64,000 nt of DNA from Ornithinimicrobium laminariae (lineage in GTDB: Bacteria; Actinomycetota; Actinomycetes; Actinomycetales; Dermatophilaceae): positions 124,001 to 188,000 of the forward strand of contig NZ_JAHZSU010000001.1 in assembly GCF_019457945.1 (NCBI RefSeq), in the 5' to 3' direction. The position numbers were made by a program, and so were the translations under genes. Position 1 is the first letter of the stretch. Each line of letters opens with the position of its first letter. Positions 7,096-15,908 of the stretch are shown here, piece after piece. Under the pieces are notes generated by a model. The model was given only the letters and a program-made list of their open reading frames with translations, ran no database searches and was not told the DNA's origin.

Positions 7096-10020
7096 TCAGG
7101 CTTCGTCGCTACCTCCAACAGGCGGACCTGCTGGGGCGACAACACGACCACGGCTCCGGCGCTTTACTGGCTTGGTTGCCTCACCACCTTGGACTGAGCC
7201 GTTGGTAGCGGTGCTGGTGTCTGCGCTTGTCGCCGTCAAGGTGGCCGAACCTGCGACAGACGTCACTGGAGCGGTCTTGACTGGCTCGGCGCTCATACCT
7301 TCGCTGGTGGACGAAGCAGCAGCCTGTGGGGCCTTGGCGCGCCTTGAGCCACGCTTACGTGGAGCCGGAGCGCTGAGGGCCACCGCTGGCTGCACTGGAT
7401 CAGCCACAAGGTGCGTGCTGCCCTGCTCGTTCGGCTTCACCGACGAGTCCTGAGTCTGCACCGCTGGAGCGTGCGACTTCGGCGCCGTCGTGGTTGCGCT
7501 TTTGGCTACGCGCCGCTTTTTGGCAGCGGGCTTGGACTCCGAGGCCGGCTTGGCCTCGGCGACGGGCTCAGCTAGAGCCACTACATCAGAGCCTTTGGCC
7601 TCCGGCTTCTCTGCCTGATCTGCCTGCTGGCGTGGCGCGCTGTCCTCTGTCTTGGCTGCCTCGGGCGCTACTTCAGCGACAACAGCCTCGGCCGTGGCGT
7701 TTGCGGCTTCGTCTGATGAGCCAGCCGTCAGCGCAGCAGCATGGGCAGCGGCAGCAATCTGAGCCGCTGTCGGGCCGGTCGGCGTTGGCTGCTCCGTCTC
7801 AACGGGTGTCTGGCGAGCCTTCTTGCTACGGCTGCGGTTGTTGTTCTGCCCGTTGCCACCATTGCCGCCGTTGGAGTCCGACGGGCGGTCGATGGGTTCG
7901 GTGTGCACGACCAATCCGCGGCCAGCGCAGTGCACGCAAGGCTCGGAGAAGACTTCAATCAGCCCTGCCCCGACGCGCTTACGGGTCATCTGAACCAACC
8001 CCAGCGAGGTCACCTCGGCCACCTGGTGCTTGGTCCGGTCCCGGCCCAAGCACTCCAGCAGGCGACGCACGACGAGTTCGCGGTTACTTTCCAGCACCAT
8101 GTCAATGAAGTCGATCACGATGATGCCGCCGATATCGCGCAAGCGTAGTTGCCGCACGATTTCCTCGGCTGCCTCAATGTTGTTCTTCGTCACCGTCTCT
8201 TCCAGGTTGCCTCCCGAACCGACAAACTTGCCAGTATTGACGTCGACAACAGTCATCGCTTCGGTGCGGTCAATCACCAGCGAGCCACCAGAGGGCAGCC
8301 AGACCTTGCGGTCCATTGCCTTTGAAAGGGACTCAGACACCCGATGCGCGGTGAAGATGTCTTCGGTCTTGGTCCACTGCTCGACTCGGTCTGCCAGGTC
8401 GGGAGCGACGGATCCGATGTAGTCACTGACCTCGTCCCAGGCCTGGGCGCCTGAAACGACCAGCTTGGAGAAGTCTTCGTTGAAGACGTCCCGGATGACT
8501 CGCACCGTCATGTCTGGCTCTCCGTGCAGCAGCACCGGAGCGTTGGCCGACTTGGTCGCAGACTTCTTCTCGATGCGCTCCCAAATGCCGGTGAGCCGCT
8601 CAACGTCAGCACGCAATTCGGCTTCGCTAGCACCTTCAGCAGCGGTGCGCACAATGACACCTGCGTCTGCTGGAACTACTTCCTTGAGGATCTTCTTCAG
8701 ACGCGAACGCTCCGTGTCGGGCAGTTTGCGCGAGATTCCGGTCATCGAGTTGCCTGGCACATAGACCAGGTATCGGCCCGGCAGTGAGACCTGCGAGGTC
8801 AAACGGGCGCCCTTGTGCCCGATTGGGTCCTTGGTCACCTGCACCAGGACCGAGTCGCCCGAGCTCAGCGCGTTCTCAATACGGCGAGGCTGGTTACCCT
8901 CCATGCCGGCTGTGTCCCAGTTGACCTCACCGGCGTAGAGCACCGCGTTGCGGCCCTTGCCGATGTCGATGAAGGCTGCTTCCATGCTGGGCAAAACGTT
9001 CTGGACTCGCCCCAAATAGACGTTGCCGACCATGGTGCTTTGAGTCTCGCGGGAGACATAGTGCTCAACGAGCACGCCGTCCTCCAAGACGCCAATCTGG
9101 GTGCGGTCTTCACGACCACGCACAACCATGACGCGGTCTACGCTTTCGCGGCGCGCCAGGAACTCTGCTTCGGTGATGATCGTGCGACGACGACCCGCTT
9201 CACGGCCTTCCTTGCGTCGTTGACGCTTGGCCTCCAACCGCGTTGAACCCTTGATCCCGGTGGCCTCGTCCCGCGACGAAGACTGGCCGCGTTCGGTGCC
9301 AGCGCCACGGGTGCGGCGCCGACGACGCTTGCTGCTGCCGTCGCCATCATCGTCTTGGCTGGCATCGTCGTTCGACTTCTCAGCCTGCTCGCGGCCGCCG
9401 CTTTGCCCATCGGAGTCTTTGCCTGCGGAGTCCTGTGAGCGCTCGGTGTCTTCACCATCGCCGCCCCCGCGGTTGCGGCGCCCTTTGCCGCCGCGACGGC
9501 GTCGGCGACCATTGCCCGAGGATGAGTTGTCCGCGTCGTTTCCGTCCGAGTCATCGGATCGGTTGTCGGCATCGTCAGGTGAGGAGTCAGCGGAGGTGTC
9601 GGCCTGAGCCTTTGGCTGGGCCTCCGGGTCGGTCGATCCGTTCTCTGCCGAATCCGAGGACGGTGCGGACTGCTTCTTTTTGCCCTTGCCGCCGGACTTG
9701 CCGGAGCCCTTGCTGCCGCTGTTCGAGTTGCCCGAGTCGTCCGAGCGGTTTGAGTCTGCTCCGGAGTTCGACTCATCCCTGGTCTGCTGCCCCTTGGACT
9801 GGCCATCGCTTGAGTCCTTGACTAGTTTCGCGGCTGCGCGCTTGCGCTTTGGGACCTCGGTCAGGTCTGGCGCTTGGAAAAGCACACCGAACGGGGAGCC
9901 CCCGGCTGGTGGCGTCGTCTTTTGAGGCGGTGCTGCAGCCGGTGTCCCATCAGCTTTGGCTGCACTGAACAACGCAGCAGTCGATGACTCTGCCTTCTTT
10001 GGCGTGTCGCTGTCACTCAT
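7096..10020 (-). CDS. rne: Ribonuclease E/G
   Basis: This 974-residue protein is the endoribonuclease of actinobacterial RNA decay and rRNA processing. An N-terminal disordered arm (~1-290) alternates acidic Ser/Asp-rich blocks with Arg-rich blocks. It is followed by the S1 domain (from ~315, YLGRVQNVLPSMEAAFIDIG) and the catalytic DNase I-like core, with the metal-binding aspartates in VVDVNTGKFVG (~592) and IVIDFIDM (~633). The Zn-link cysteines are in CVHCAGRG (~697). A C-terminal Ala/Glu/Pro-rich tail ends in an Arg-rich segment. Arms on both sides of the core are typical for Actinobacteria. The start ATG 10020 has AAGGACG about 11 nt upstream. Confidence 0.93.
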   Translation of the reverse strand: MSDSDTPKKAESSTAALFSAAKADGTPAAAPPQKTTPPAGGSPFGVLFQAPDLTEVPKRKRAAAKLVKDSSDGQSKGQQTRDESNSGADSNRSDDSGNSNSGSKGSGKSGGKGKKKQSAPSSDSAENGSTDPEAQPKAQADTSADSSPDDADNRSDDSDGNDADNSSSGNGRRRRRGGKGRRNRGGGDGEDTERSQDSAGKDSDGQSGGREQAEKSNDDASQDDDGDGSSKRRRRRTRGAGTERGQSSSRDEATGIKGSTRLEAKRQRRKEGREAGRRRTIITEAEFLARRESVDRVMVVRGREDRTQIGVLEDGVLVEHYVSRETQSTMVGNVYLGRVQNVLPSMEAAFIDIGKGRNAVLYAGEVNWDTAGMEGNQPRRIENALSSGDSVLVQVTKDPIGHKGARLTSQVSLPGRYLVYVPGNSMTGISRKLPDTERSRLKKILKEVVPADAGVIVRTAAEGASEAELRADVERLTGIWERIEKKSATKSANAPVLLHGEPDMTVRVIRDVFNEDFSKLVVSGAQAWDEVSDYIGSVAPDLADRVEQWTKTEDIFTAHRVSESLSKAMDRKVWLPSGGSLVIDRTEAMTVVDVNTGKFVGSGGNLEETVTKNNIEAAEEIVRQLRLRDIGGIIVIDFIDMVLESNRELVVRRLLECLGRDRTKHQVAEVTSLGLVQMTRKRVGAGLIEVFSEPCVHCAGRGLVVHTEPIDRPSDSNGGNGGNGQNNNRSRSKKARQTPVETEQPTPTGPTAAQIAAAAHAAALTAGSSDEAANATAEAVVAEVAPEAAKTEDSAPRQQADQAEKPEAKGSDVVALAEPVAEAKPASESKPAAKKRRVAKSATTTAPKSHAPAVQTQDSSVKPNEQGSTHLVADPVQPAVALSAPAPRKRGSRRAKAPQAAASSTSEGMSAEPVKTAPVTSVAGSATLTATSADTSTATNGSVQGGEATKPVKRRSRGRVVAPAGPPVGGSDEA

Positions 10021-10308
10021 GGACGTAACGTCCTTCCGTGGCTAGCAGAAAGCCCACACCGGGCCTGCTCGGCCCGCCCTCCGCGTAGCGCGGTTGCAGT
10101 CGTCGGGCCCTGGTGGGCCGGACGGAAGTCAATCCGGTACACCCGCTGGCTCGCGCTAGTCGCGCGTCACCTGCGTGTGCCGGGCACCCGCTCAGCGCCA
10201 AAGCTGCTCATCAGTCAATCGAAGGCGGCGCTCATCCGGGGTGTCACCGGGGCTCGCGACGGGTGTGGATGGACGCGAGACCAAATGAAGTATCGCACAT
10301 ACAAGAGA
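10021..10308 (-). promoter_or_regulatory. Long leader / promoter region of the RNase E/G gene
   Basis: About 290 bp without a credible gene lie upstream of the RNase E/G start. The stretch is GC-rich with many short inverted repeats, for example GGACGTAACGTCC next to the start and GTGCCGGGCAC near 10180. I see no tRNA or known riboswitch core. A structured 5' UTR for autoregulation, as known for enterobacterial rne, is plausible but unproven. Confidence 0.4.
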
Positions 10309-10344
10309 CAACCCGCGGGTCCAGGGATCTGGACACGCGGGTTG
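10309..10344 (-). terminator. Terminator of the DUF1015 gene
   Basis: Arms CAACCCGCG (10309-10317) and CGCGGGTTG (10336-10344) form a perfect 9-bp stem, with a further TCCAG/CTGGA pairing inside the loop. It lies 16 bp beyond the DUF1015 stop codon. Confidence 0.6.
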
Positions 10345-10359
10345 CCTAGCTAAGCAGCA

Positions 10360-11559
10360 TCAGATTTGTGCGAGCACCAGACCGCCACGGGCCTTGGGCG
10401 TGAACCACGTCGACTTACGAGGCATCTTTTCCCGCTCCAGATTGACTCGGACAAAGTCATCAACGCGAACGGGCGCGACCAACAAGGCCGCCACCGCTTC
10501 GCCGGCATCTACTTGCTCACGCAGCCACTGCGCCGAGTAGTCGCCACCGATGTAGCGGATTCGCTTGTCGCCCGCGTCGAGACCGAGGACCTCGTTCACC
10601 AGCAGTCGTTCGATCAGTGCGTGGTCCAGGGCCGCGACCCCGCTGGCGTCCTGCGGGACGGGCAGGGTCACAGCAAAGCCACCATCGGCGGTATGCAGGT
10701 GCAAGACCCCCGGCTCCTGCGGAACCTCTGCGGGGGTGTCCAAGGCGACCACCGACGCGCCAATCGCGCTCAGAGCGCCGGTGACTGACCCCATACCTTC
10801 TGGCCATGAGGCCACTAACCGGTGGTAGGGCTGGAGTTGGACCGACTCGGGAGTCGTCACGACCGCCAGGAAACGGTCCAAGTTGGCGGTCTGGGCCGCG
10901 AGACTTCGGTGGTTTCCGTCGGCTACGACCAAGTCGCCGCCGCCAGCCAAAAGTGTGAGTTCGGCCACCGCCGCCGGCTCGGAGATCGGCCAGACTTCGT
11001 GCAGCCGTCCGGCCTGGTCGTGGTCGTTGACGGGCGCTGGACCAGCCTGCTCAATGACCTTGGCTAGGGCCATCTGCAACTCATCAGCTTTCTCCGTCTG
11101 CAACAGCAAGACCGGCGACAGCAGATGATCGATGGTCTGCAATAGGGCCACGCGCTCGCGGACTTTCTCGATGAAAACGTCTTCGTTGCGGATGACCAGA
11201 CCCGGCTCATCAGCCGTCGTTGAGATCTCGTTTGTGTCCACCATGGCAAACATGCCCAGGAACGAATGACCGTCCTGACCACCACTAATGCGGTAAACAC
11301 CGACAACATCGTCGGCGGCGGTGTAGGCGCCATCGGCCTTGGCCGCGGCTAGCCTCTGAGCGGCAGCGGGGAGGGTGTCGGCGAAAGCCTGGCCCAAGGA
11401 CTCTGGGGCGCAATGCGGCATCTCAACACCGAGCGCACTGTAGGGAGCCGAAGCGATGATCTCAGTGATCTCAGCGTCGCTAGCAAACTCGTCGTAGTTC
11501 TGGGCACCGGTCGATCCGGCGCTAATCCAGGCATGGCTAATGGGGTGCACAGCGGTCAT
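10360..11559 (-). CDS. DUF1015 family protein
   Basis: This 399-residue soluble protein belongs to DUF1015. It carries the family's VVADGNHRSLAAQ segment (~residue 215) and ends with MPRKSTWFTPKARGGLVL, the conserved C-terminal 'MP-KST-F-PK-GL' block. The biochemical role of the family is not established. It is divergent from serC with a 99-bp gap, which agrees with the recurrent linkage of DUF1015 genes to serine synthesis; a role tied to serine or phosphoserine is an inference from context only. The ATG is 6 nt after TAACCT, with no Shine-Dalgarno, so the mRNA is probably leaderless. Confidence 0.85.
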   Translation of the reverse strand: MTAVHPISHAWISAGSTGAQNYDEFASDAEITEIIASAPYSALGVEMPHCAPESLGQAFADTLPAAAQRLAAAKADGAYTAADDVVGVYRISGGQDGHSFLGMFAMVDTNEISTTADEPGLVIRNEDVFIEKVRERVALLQTIDHLLSPVLLLQTEKADELQMALAKVIEQAGPAPVNDHDQAGRLHEVWPISEPAAVAELTLLAGGGDLVVADGNHRSLAAQTANLDRFLAVVTTPESVQLQPYHRLVASWPEGMGSVTGALSAIGASVVALDTPAEVPQEPGVLHLHTADGGFAVTLPVPQDASGVAALDHALIERLLVNEVLGLDAGDKRIRYIGGDYSAQWLREQVDAGEAVAALLVAPVRVDDFVRVNLEREKMPRKSTWFTPKARGGLVLAQI

Positions 11560-11565
11560 GCGAGC

Positions 11566-11571
11566 AGGTTA
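11566..11571 (-). promoter_or_regulatory. Probable -10 box of a leaderless DUF1015 transcript
   Basis: On the minus strand the sequence reads TAACCT-GCTCGC-ATG. The TANNNT hexamer with exactly six bases to the start codon fits transcription starting at the A of ATG. Confidence 0.5.
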
Positions 11572-11658
11572 CCGGGCTTGCCGCGTGGTCAAGTAATAGC
11601 GATGCGCGTTGATAGTCTGAGGGCTCCGCAACCTAGTCAATCTTGAAGGTGGAAAAGC

Positions 11659-12735
11659 GTGCGCGTCTACAACTTCGCAGCGGGGCCAGCGACCATGCCC
11701 CTCGAGGTTCTCGAAGAAGCCCAATCTCAGCTCTCCGATTGGGACTCTCTGGGCATGAGCGTCATGGAGGTGAGCCACCGCAGCAAGGAATTTGTTTCTG
11801 TCGCGGACGAAGCCACATCCCTGATGCGTGAACTGATGGGCATCCCTGAGGGCTACAGCGTCCTCTTCTTGCAGGGAGGCGCGAGCGGCCAGTTCTCCGC
11901 CATCCCGCAAAACCTTACTGCCCCAGGCGACACGGTTGACATTGTCAACACCGGCTCCTGGTCAAAGAAGGCCATCGCCGAGGCAAAGAAGTATGTCTCG
12001 GTCAACGTCGTCGCCGACGAAAAGGCCTCGAACTACAGCACAGTGCCGGACGCTGCATCCCTGGCTCAGACACCGGGCGCCGCCTATTTCCACTACACCG
12101 CGAACGAGACCATCGGCGGCGTGGAGTTCGACTACGTCCCCGACGTTGACGCTGCCCTGATCTGTGACATGTCGTCCACGATCATGTCCCGTCCGATTGA
12201 TGTGTCGAAGTTCGGTTTGATCTACGCCGGTGCGCAGAAGAACCTCGGCCCGGCTGGCATCACCGTCGTCATCGTGCGCGATGACCTGACGGGCAACGCC
12301 CGCCCCGAGACCCCCTCGGTGTGGGATTACGCACAAATGGCCGCGGCTGACTCCATGCTCAACACTCCCCCCACCTTGGCTCTCTACCTGCTCAACCTGA
12401 CGTTGAAATGGGTCAAGAAGAACGGTGGGCTGGAGGGCATGGCCGCTCGCAACCAGGCCAAGGCGGCCAAGTTGTACGAGGCCATCGACAACTCCGACTT
12501 CTACTCCAACCCCGTCGCACCGAATGCTCGTTCGTGGATGAACGTGCCTTTCCTGGTGGCAGACCCGTCCCTGGAGAAGGAATTCGTCAGCAGCGCCGCT
12601 GACGCTGGCCTCACCAACTTGAGTGGCCACCGCTCAGTCGGTGGCATGCGCGCCAGCATCTATAACGCGATGCCGCCCGAGGGCGTCGACGCACTCATCG
12701 ACTTCATGAAGGAGTTTGAGCAGAAGCACGCCTGA
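11659..12735 (+). CDS. serC: Phosphoserine aminotransferase
   Basis: The enzyme converts 3-phosphohydroxypyruvate and glutamate to phosphoserine using PLP. It is a class V aminotransferase of 358 residues, normal for SerC. The N-terminal YNFAAGPATMP and VMEVSHRSKEF motifs are present, with FLQGGASGQF near residue 74. The PLP lysine lies in YAGAQKNLGPAG (K194 by count). The C-terminal GHRSVGGMRASIYNAMP is the phosphate-binding signature. The start is GTG 11659 behind GAAGGTGG. It is 20 bp upstream of serA in an evident operon. Confidence 0.96.
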   Translation: MRVYNFAAGPATMPLEVLEEAQSQLSDWDSLGMSVMEVSHRSKEFVSVADEATSLMRELMGIPEGYSVLFLQGGASGQFSAIPQNLTAPGDTVDIVNTGSWSKKAIAEAKKYVSVNVVADEKASNYSTVPDAASLAQTPGAAYFHYTANETIGGVEFDYVPDVDAALICDMSSTIMSRPIDVSKFGLIYAGAQKNLGPAGITVVIVRDDLTGNARPETPSVWDYAQMAAADSMLNTPPTLALYLLNLTLKWVKKNGGLEGMAARNQAKAAKLYEAIDNSDFYSNPVAPNARSWMNVPFLVADPSLEKEFVSSAADAGLTNLSGHRSVGGMRASIYNAMPPEGVDALIDFMKEFEQKHA

Positions 12736-12755
12736 GCGCGCACTGCGAACACACC

Positions 12756-13922
12756 ATGACTCACCGCATTAAGACGTACAACGCGATCAGCCCCATTGGT
12801 TTGAACCGCTTCCCCGACGACTACGAGGTCGGCGCTGACGTCGCCGCTGCCGATGGCATTGTGCTGCGTTCGGCCAACTTGCACGACGAGCCGCTGGAAG
12901 ACAGCGTCTTGGCCGTGGCCCGCGCCGGCGCTGGCACCAACAACGTCCCGGTTGCCGACTTGTCGGCCCGCGGAATTGTGGTCTTCAACACCCCTGGCGC
13001 CAACGCCAATGCCGTTAAGGAGCTCGTGATCGCCGGCATGCTGCTGGCCGCTCGCAATCTCTACCCGGCAGCCGCCTTCACCGCTGGCCTGTCCGCCGCA
13101 GAGGGCGACATCAACGGCACCGTCGAAAAGGCTAAGAAGCAGTTCGCTGGCTTTGAGCTGCCAGGACGCACCCTGGGTGTCATTGGCCTCGGAGCCATTG
13201 GTGTTCTGGTCGCCAACGCTGCCGCTTCAATGGGTATGAAGGTGCTGGGCTTTGACCCCGCCCTCAGTGTCGAGCGGGCTTGGCAGCTCAACCCCTCGAT
13301 CGAGCAGGCCTCCTCCATTGATGATGTTTTCTCGCGCGCCGACATGATCACCGTCCACGTGCCGCTGATCGACGCGACTAAGGGTCTGGTCAACGCTGAG
13401 CGTTTGGCGATGCTCAAGCCTGAAGGTGTCGTGTTGAACTTTGCGCGCGGTGGCATCGTTGATGACGAAGCCGTGGTGGCTGCCTTGGACGCCGACAAGT
13501 TGCACGCCTACGTGTGCGACTTCCCGACCCAGACGCTGGCTGGCCACAAGAAGGTTCTGGCTCTGCCACACCTGGGTGCATCCACGGCGGAGGCCGAGGA
13601 GAACTGCGCTGTGATGGCTGCTGACCAGTTGCGCGACTACTTGACCGACGGGACGATCCGCAACAGCGTGAACTTCCCCAAGGCTTCGTTGGCTCGCACC
13701 CCCGGCTCAACGCGTATTGCGATCTTCAACGCCAACGTACCCAACATGGTTGGCCAGATTTCGTCGGCACTGGCCGATGCAGGTTTGAACATCGCAGACT
13801 TGCTCAACAAGTCGACCGGTGACTTCGCCTACACGCTGGTCGACACCGATGGCGATGTGCCTGAGTCGGTCGTCACCGCCATCCGCTCTATTGAAGGTGT
13901 TATCCGGGTCCGCGTGCTGTAA
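12756..13922 (+). CDS. serA: D-3-phosphoglycerate dehydrogenase, short ACT-domain type
   Basis: This 388-residue enzyme oxidises 3-phosphoglycerate to phosphohydroxypyruvate, the first step of serine synthesis. The NAD fold has GVIGLGAIG near residue 145, the active-site arginine is in FARGGIVD and the catalytic histidine in PHLGASTAEAEENC. A C-terminal ACT domain (from ~315, IAIFNANVPNMVGQISSALA) suggests serine feedback. Where M. tuberculosis-type SerA has DVFATEP with the catalytic glutamate, this protein has CDFPTQT, so the Glu of the His-Glu pair is missing. As I recall, the DFP-type clade occurs in other bacteria. The serC-serA order supports the call. Confidence 0.93.
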   Translation: MTHRIKTYNAISPIGLNRFPDDYEVGADVAAADGIVLRSANLHDEPLEDSVLAVARAGAGTNNVPVADLSARGIVVFNTPGANANAVKELVIAGMLLAARNLYPAAAFTAGLSAAEGDINGTVEKAKKQFAGFELPGRTLGVIGLGAIGVLVANAAASMGMKVLGFDPALSVERAWQLNPSIEQASSIDDVFSRADMITVHVPLIDATKGLVNAERLAMLKPEGVVLNFARGGIVDDEAVVAALDADKLHAYVCDFPTQTLAGHKKVLALPHLGASTAEAEENCAVMAADQLRDYLTDGTIRNSVNFPKASLARTPGSTRIAIFNANVPNMVGQISSALADAGLNIADLLNKSTGDFAYTLVDTDGDVPESVVTAIRSIEGVIRVRVL

Positions 13923-13932
13923 TCCGAGCTGA

Positions 13933-13979
13933 CAACGCAAAAGGTCCAAACCGTTTGATGGTTCGGACCTTTTGCGTTG
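13933..13979. terminator. Bidirectional terminator between serA and ribF
   Basis: A 20-bp inverted repeat (13933-13952 with 13960-13979, one mismatch) with a 7-nt loop lies between two convergent genes. A-rich and T-rich tracts (AAAAGG / CCTTTT) inside the stem allow function in both directions. Confidence 0.75.
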
Positions 13980-14006
13980 ATAAAGTGTTTGTCTAAGTCT
14001 GCCCGG

Positions 14007-14966
14007 CTAGGCCAATAGCCGTCGGCTGCGATCAACATCATTGGCCATTTGCACCAACAGTTCGTCGATCGAGTCAAATTTGAGGTTGCCTCGCAACCGC
14101 TGCACAAAGTCAATCGACACGTGCTCGTGATAAAGGTCAAGGTCGACCCGGTCAAGCACGTAGGCCTCGACAGTCCGGCGCAGTACATCATCAAAGGTCG
14201 GGTTGGTCCCGACCGAGATGGCAGCAGGCAGTCGGCGCTCGGGGTCGTCCTCAGCCAGGTCGTGGCGCACCATCCAGCCCGCATACACCCCGTCGGCCGG
14301 AATCAGGCCTTCGCTCTCGGCACACAAGTTTGCGGTCGGATAGCCCAACTCGCGGCCCCGGTGATGCCCATGCACGACAGTCCCAGAGACTCGGTGAGTG
14401 CGACCTAAGACGTCGTTGGCCGATGAGATGTCGCCAGCCGCCAGAGCCTTTCGCAATGTGGTGGAGGACCAGTGCCGTTGGCCTTCTTGGTGCTCCCCCA
14501 CGGCGTCCTGGGTGACGACGTCAAAATTGAATTGCTTGCCCAACACGCGCATCGTGTCGATATCACCAGAGTTACGGACGCCAAACCTAGTGTCGAGACC
14601 AACGACCACGACGCACGCATTGAGCGCTTCAACAAAAACTTGGCGAACAAAATCTTCCGGGGTGAGCTGAGCAAATTCGTGAGTGAACTCAATCACCACG
14701 GTCGCGTCAAGCCCACTTTGGGCCAACATCTCTAGTCGGTGTTCCAGGCTGGTGATCTCTTTAGGGGCCCGCTCTGGGTGCAGGACAGCAACCGGGTGTG
14801 GGTCGAACGTCACCGCGATAGCCTGCGCACCGTGCTCTTTAGCCAAAGATGTCACCGTCTCTAAGACAGCTTGATGTCCTCGGTGAACGCCATCAAAGTT
14901 GCCGAGCGTGACCACAGACTTTGACAGGTCGCTAGGGATCGCTTCGAGGCCAGACCATTGATGCAC
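14007..14966 (-). CDS. ribF: Bifunctional riboflavin kinase / FAD synthetase
   Basis: This 319-residue protein makes FMN and then FAD. The N-terminal nucleotidyltransferase domain has TLGNFDGVHRGHQ at ~20-32 and FVRQVFVEAL further on. The C-terminal flavokinase domain has GRELGYPTANL near residue 190 and GVYAGW. The start is GTG 14966, 6 nt after a TAGGCT hexamer and without a Shine-Dalgarno, so it may also be transcribed as a leaderless mRNA. It follows truB by 9 bp, the common infB-rbfA-truB-ribF order. Confidence 0.96.
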   Translation of the reverse strand: MHQWSGLEAIPSDLSKSVVTLGNFDGVHRGHQAVLETVTSLAKEHGAQAIAVTFDPHPVAVLHPERAPKEITSLEHRLEMLAQSGLDATVVIEFTHEFAQLTPEDFVRQVFVEALNACVVVVGLDTRFGVRNSGDIDTMRVLGKQFNFDVVTQDAVGEHQEGQRHWSSTTLRKALAAGDISSANDVLGRTHRVSGTVVHGHHRGRELGYPTANLCAESEGLIPADGVYAGWMVRHDLAEDDPERRLPAAISVGTNPTFDDVLRRTVEAYVLDRVDLDLYHEHVSIDFVQRLRGNLKFDSIDELLVQMANDVDRSRRLLA

Positions 14967-14972
14967 GACGCT

Positions 14973-14978
14973 AGCCTA
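14973..14978 (-). promoter_or_regulatory. Possible -10 box of leaderless ribF transcript
   Basis: On the minus strand TAGGCT is followed by AGCGTC and then the GTG start of ribF. The hexamer overlaps the truB stop codon, so chance occurrence is possible, but no ribosome binding site is visible for ribF. Confidence 0.35.
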
Positions 14979-15908
14979 ACGGGCGGCAAAGACAACGTGG
15001 GTAGCGACCTTAGCGCCGCTGTCGTCCAACAACGCGGCAAGGCTGCCATCTGGGGCGATAGCTGCGACGACGGGGCAACGGGCCTCACCGGATTCGATGC
15101 GCTGGCCATAGCCGAGTTTCGTGGTTTCGCTCTCGGAGAGCTGTCGCACCGGAAATGCCGCTGTGGCCGCGTCCTGCAAAGGCAACACCTGCGCTGCGGC
15201 ACCTTCATCTGCCAGCTGCTCCAGGCTGTGGGCCTGCTCGAGCGAGAAGTCGCCAACCTTGGTGCGCTGTAGGGCGGTCAGATGGCCTCCGACTCCCAGT
15301 GCAGCACCTAAGTCGCGGGCCAGGGCTCGAATATAGGTGCCCGAGCTGACCTCGACCTCGACATCAATATCCACGAAAGTTCCCTCGCGTCGTGGCTCGC
15401 CGAGGCGCACAAGAGAGTGGACTGTCACTGGGCGAGCCGCCAACTGAACGTCCTCCCCTGAGCGCACCCGGGCATACGAGCGCTGGCCGTTGATTTTGAT
15501 GGCGCTCACCGAACTGGGGACCTGCTCAATGGAGCCCGTCAGATCGCGCAGGCCTGCATCGATCGCGGCCATCTCCAGACCAGTTGCATCGAAGGTCTGG
15601 GTGACGTCGCCCTCAGCATCGTCGGTCACGGTGTCGGCACCCAACCGAATAGTCGCTAGGTATGTCTTGTCGCACCCCACGAGGAACGTCAACAACTTCG
15701 TGGCTCGGTTCACGCCAACGACCAACACTCCGGTTGCCATCGGGTCCAGCGTCCCCGCGTGCCCAACCTTTCGGGTCTGGCACAGGCGGCGCAGACGTCC
15801 CACCACATCGTGGCTAGTCCAGCCAGCGGGCTTGTCGATGATCAGCAGGCCATCACCGGCTGGCGGCCCGACGGGTGGAGGCAACGGCGCGCGGTCCTTG
15901 GGCGTCAC
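14976..15908 (-). CDS. truB: tRNA pseudouridine(55) synthase
   Basis: TruB makes the universal pseudouridine 55 of the tRNA T-loop. The 310-residue protein has the catalytic aspartate in HAGTLDPMATGVL (D55), LLIIDKPAGWTSHDVV near the N-terminus, KTYLATIRLG and RALARDLG. Its C-terminal part (~235-310) corresponds to the actinobacterial TruB C-terminal domain. It overlaps rbfA by 4 bp. Confidence 0.96.
   Translation of the reverse strand: MTPKDRAPLPPPVGPPAGDGLLIIDKPAGWTSHDVVGRLRRLCQTRKVGHAGTLDPMATGVLVVGVNRATKLLTFLVGCDKTYLATIRLGADTVTDDAEGDVTQTFDATGLEMAAIDAGLRDLTGSIEQVPSSVSAIKINGQRSYARVRSGEDVQLAARPVTVHSLVRLGEPRREGTFVDIDVEVEVSSGTYIRALARDLGAALGVGGHLTALQRTKVGDFSLEQAHSLEQLADEGAAAQVLPLQDAATAAFPVRQLSESETTKLGYGQRIESGEARCPVVAAIAPDGSLAALLDDSGAKVATHVVFAAR

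Noticed and set aside
7741-8148. Plus-strand open frames inside the RNase E/G gene
   Set aside because: They are complementary to conserved catalytic-core codons of RNase E/G.
10113-10349. Small open frames in the RNase E/G leader
   Set aside because: No start signal or homology; composition matches GC-rich noncoding sequence.
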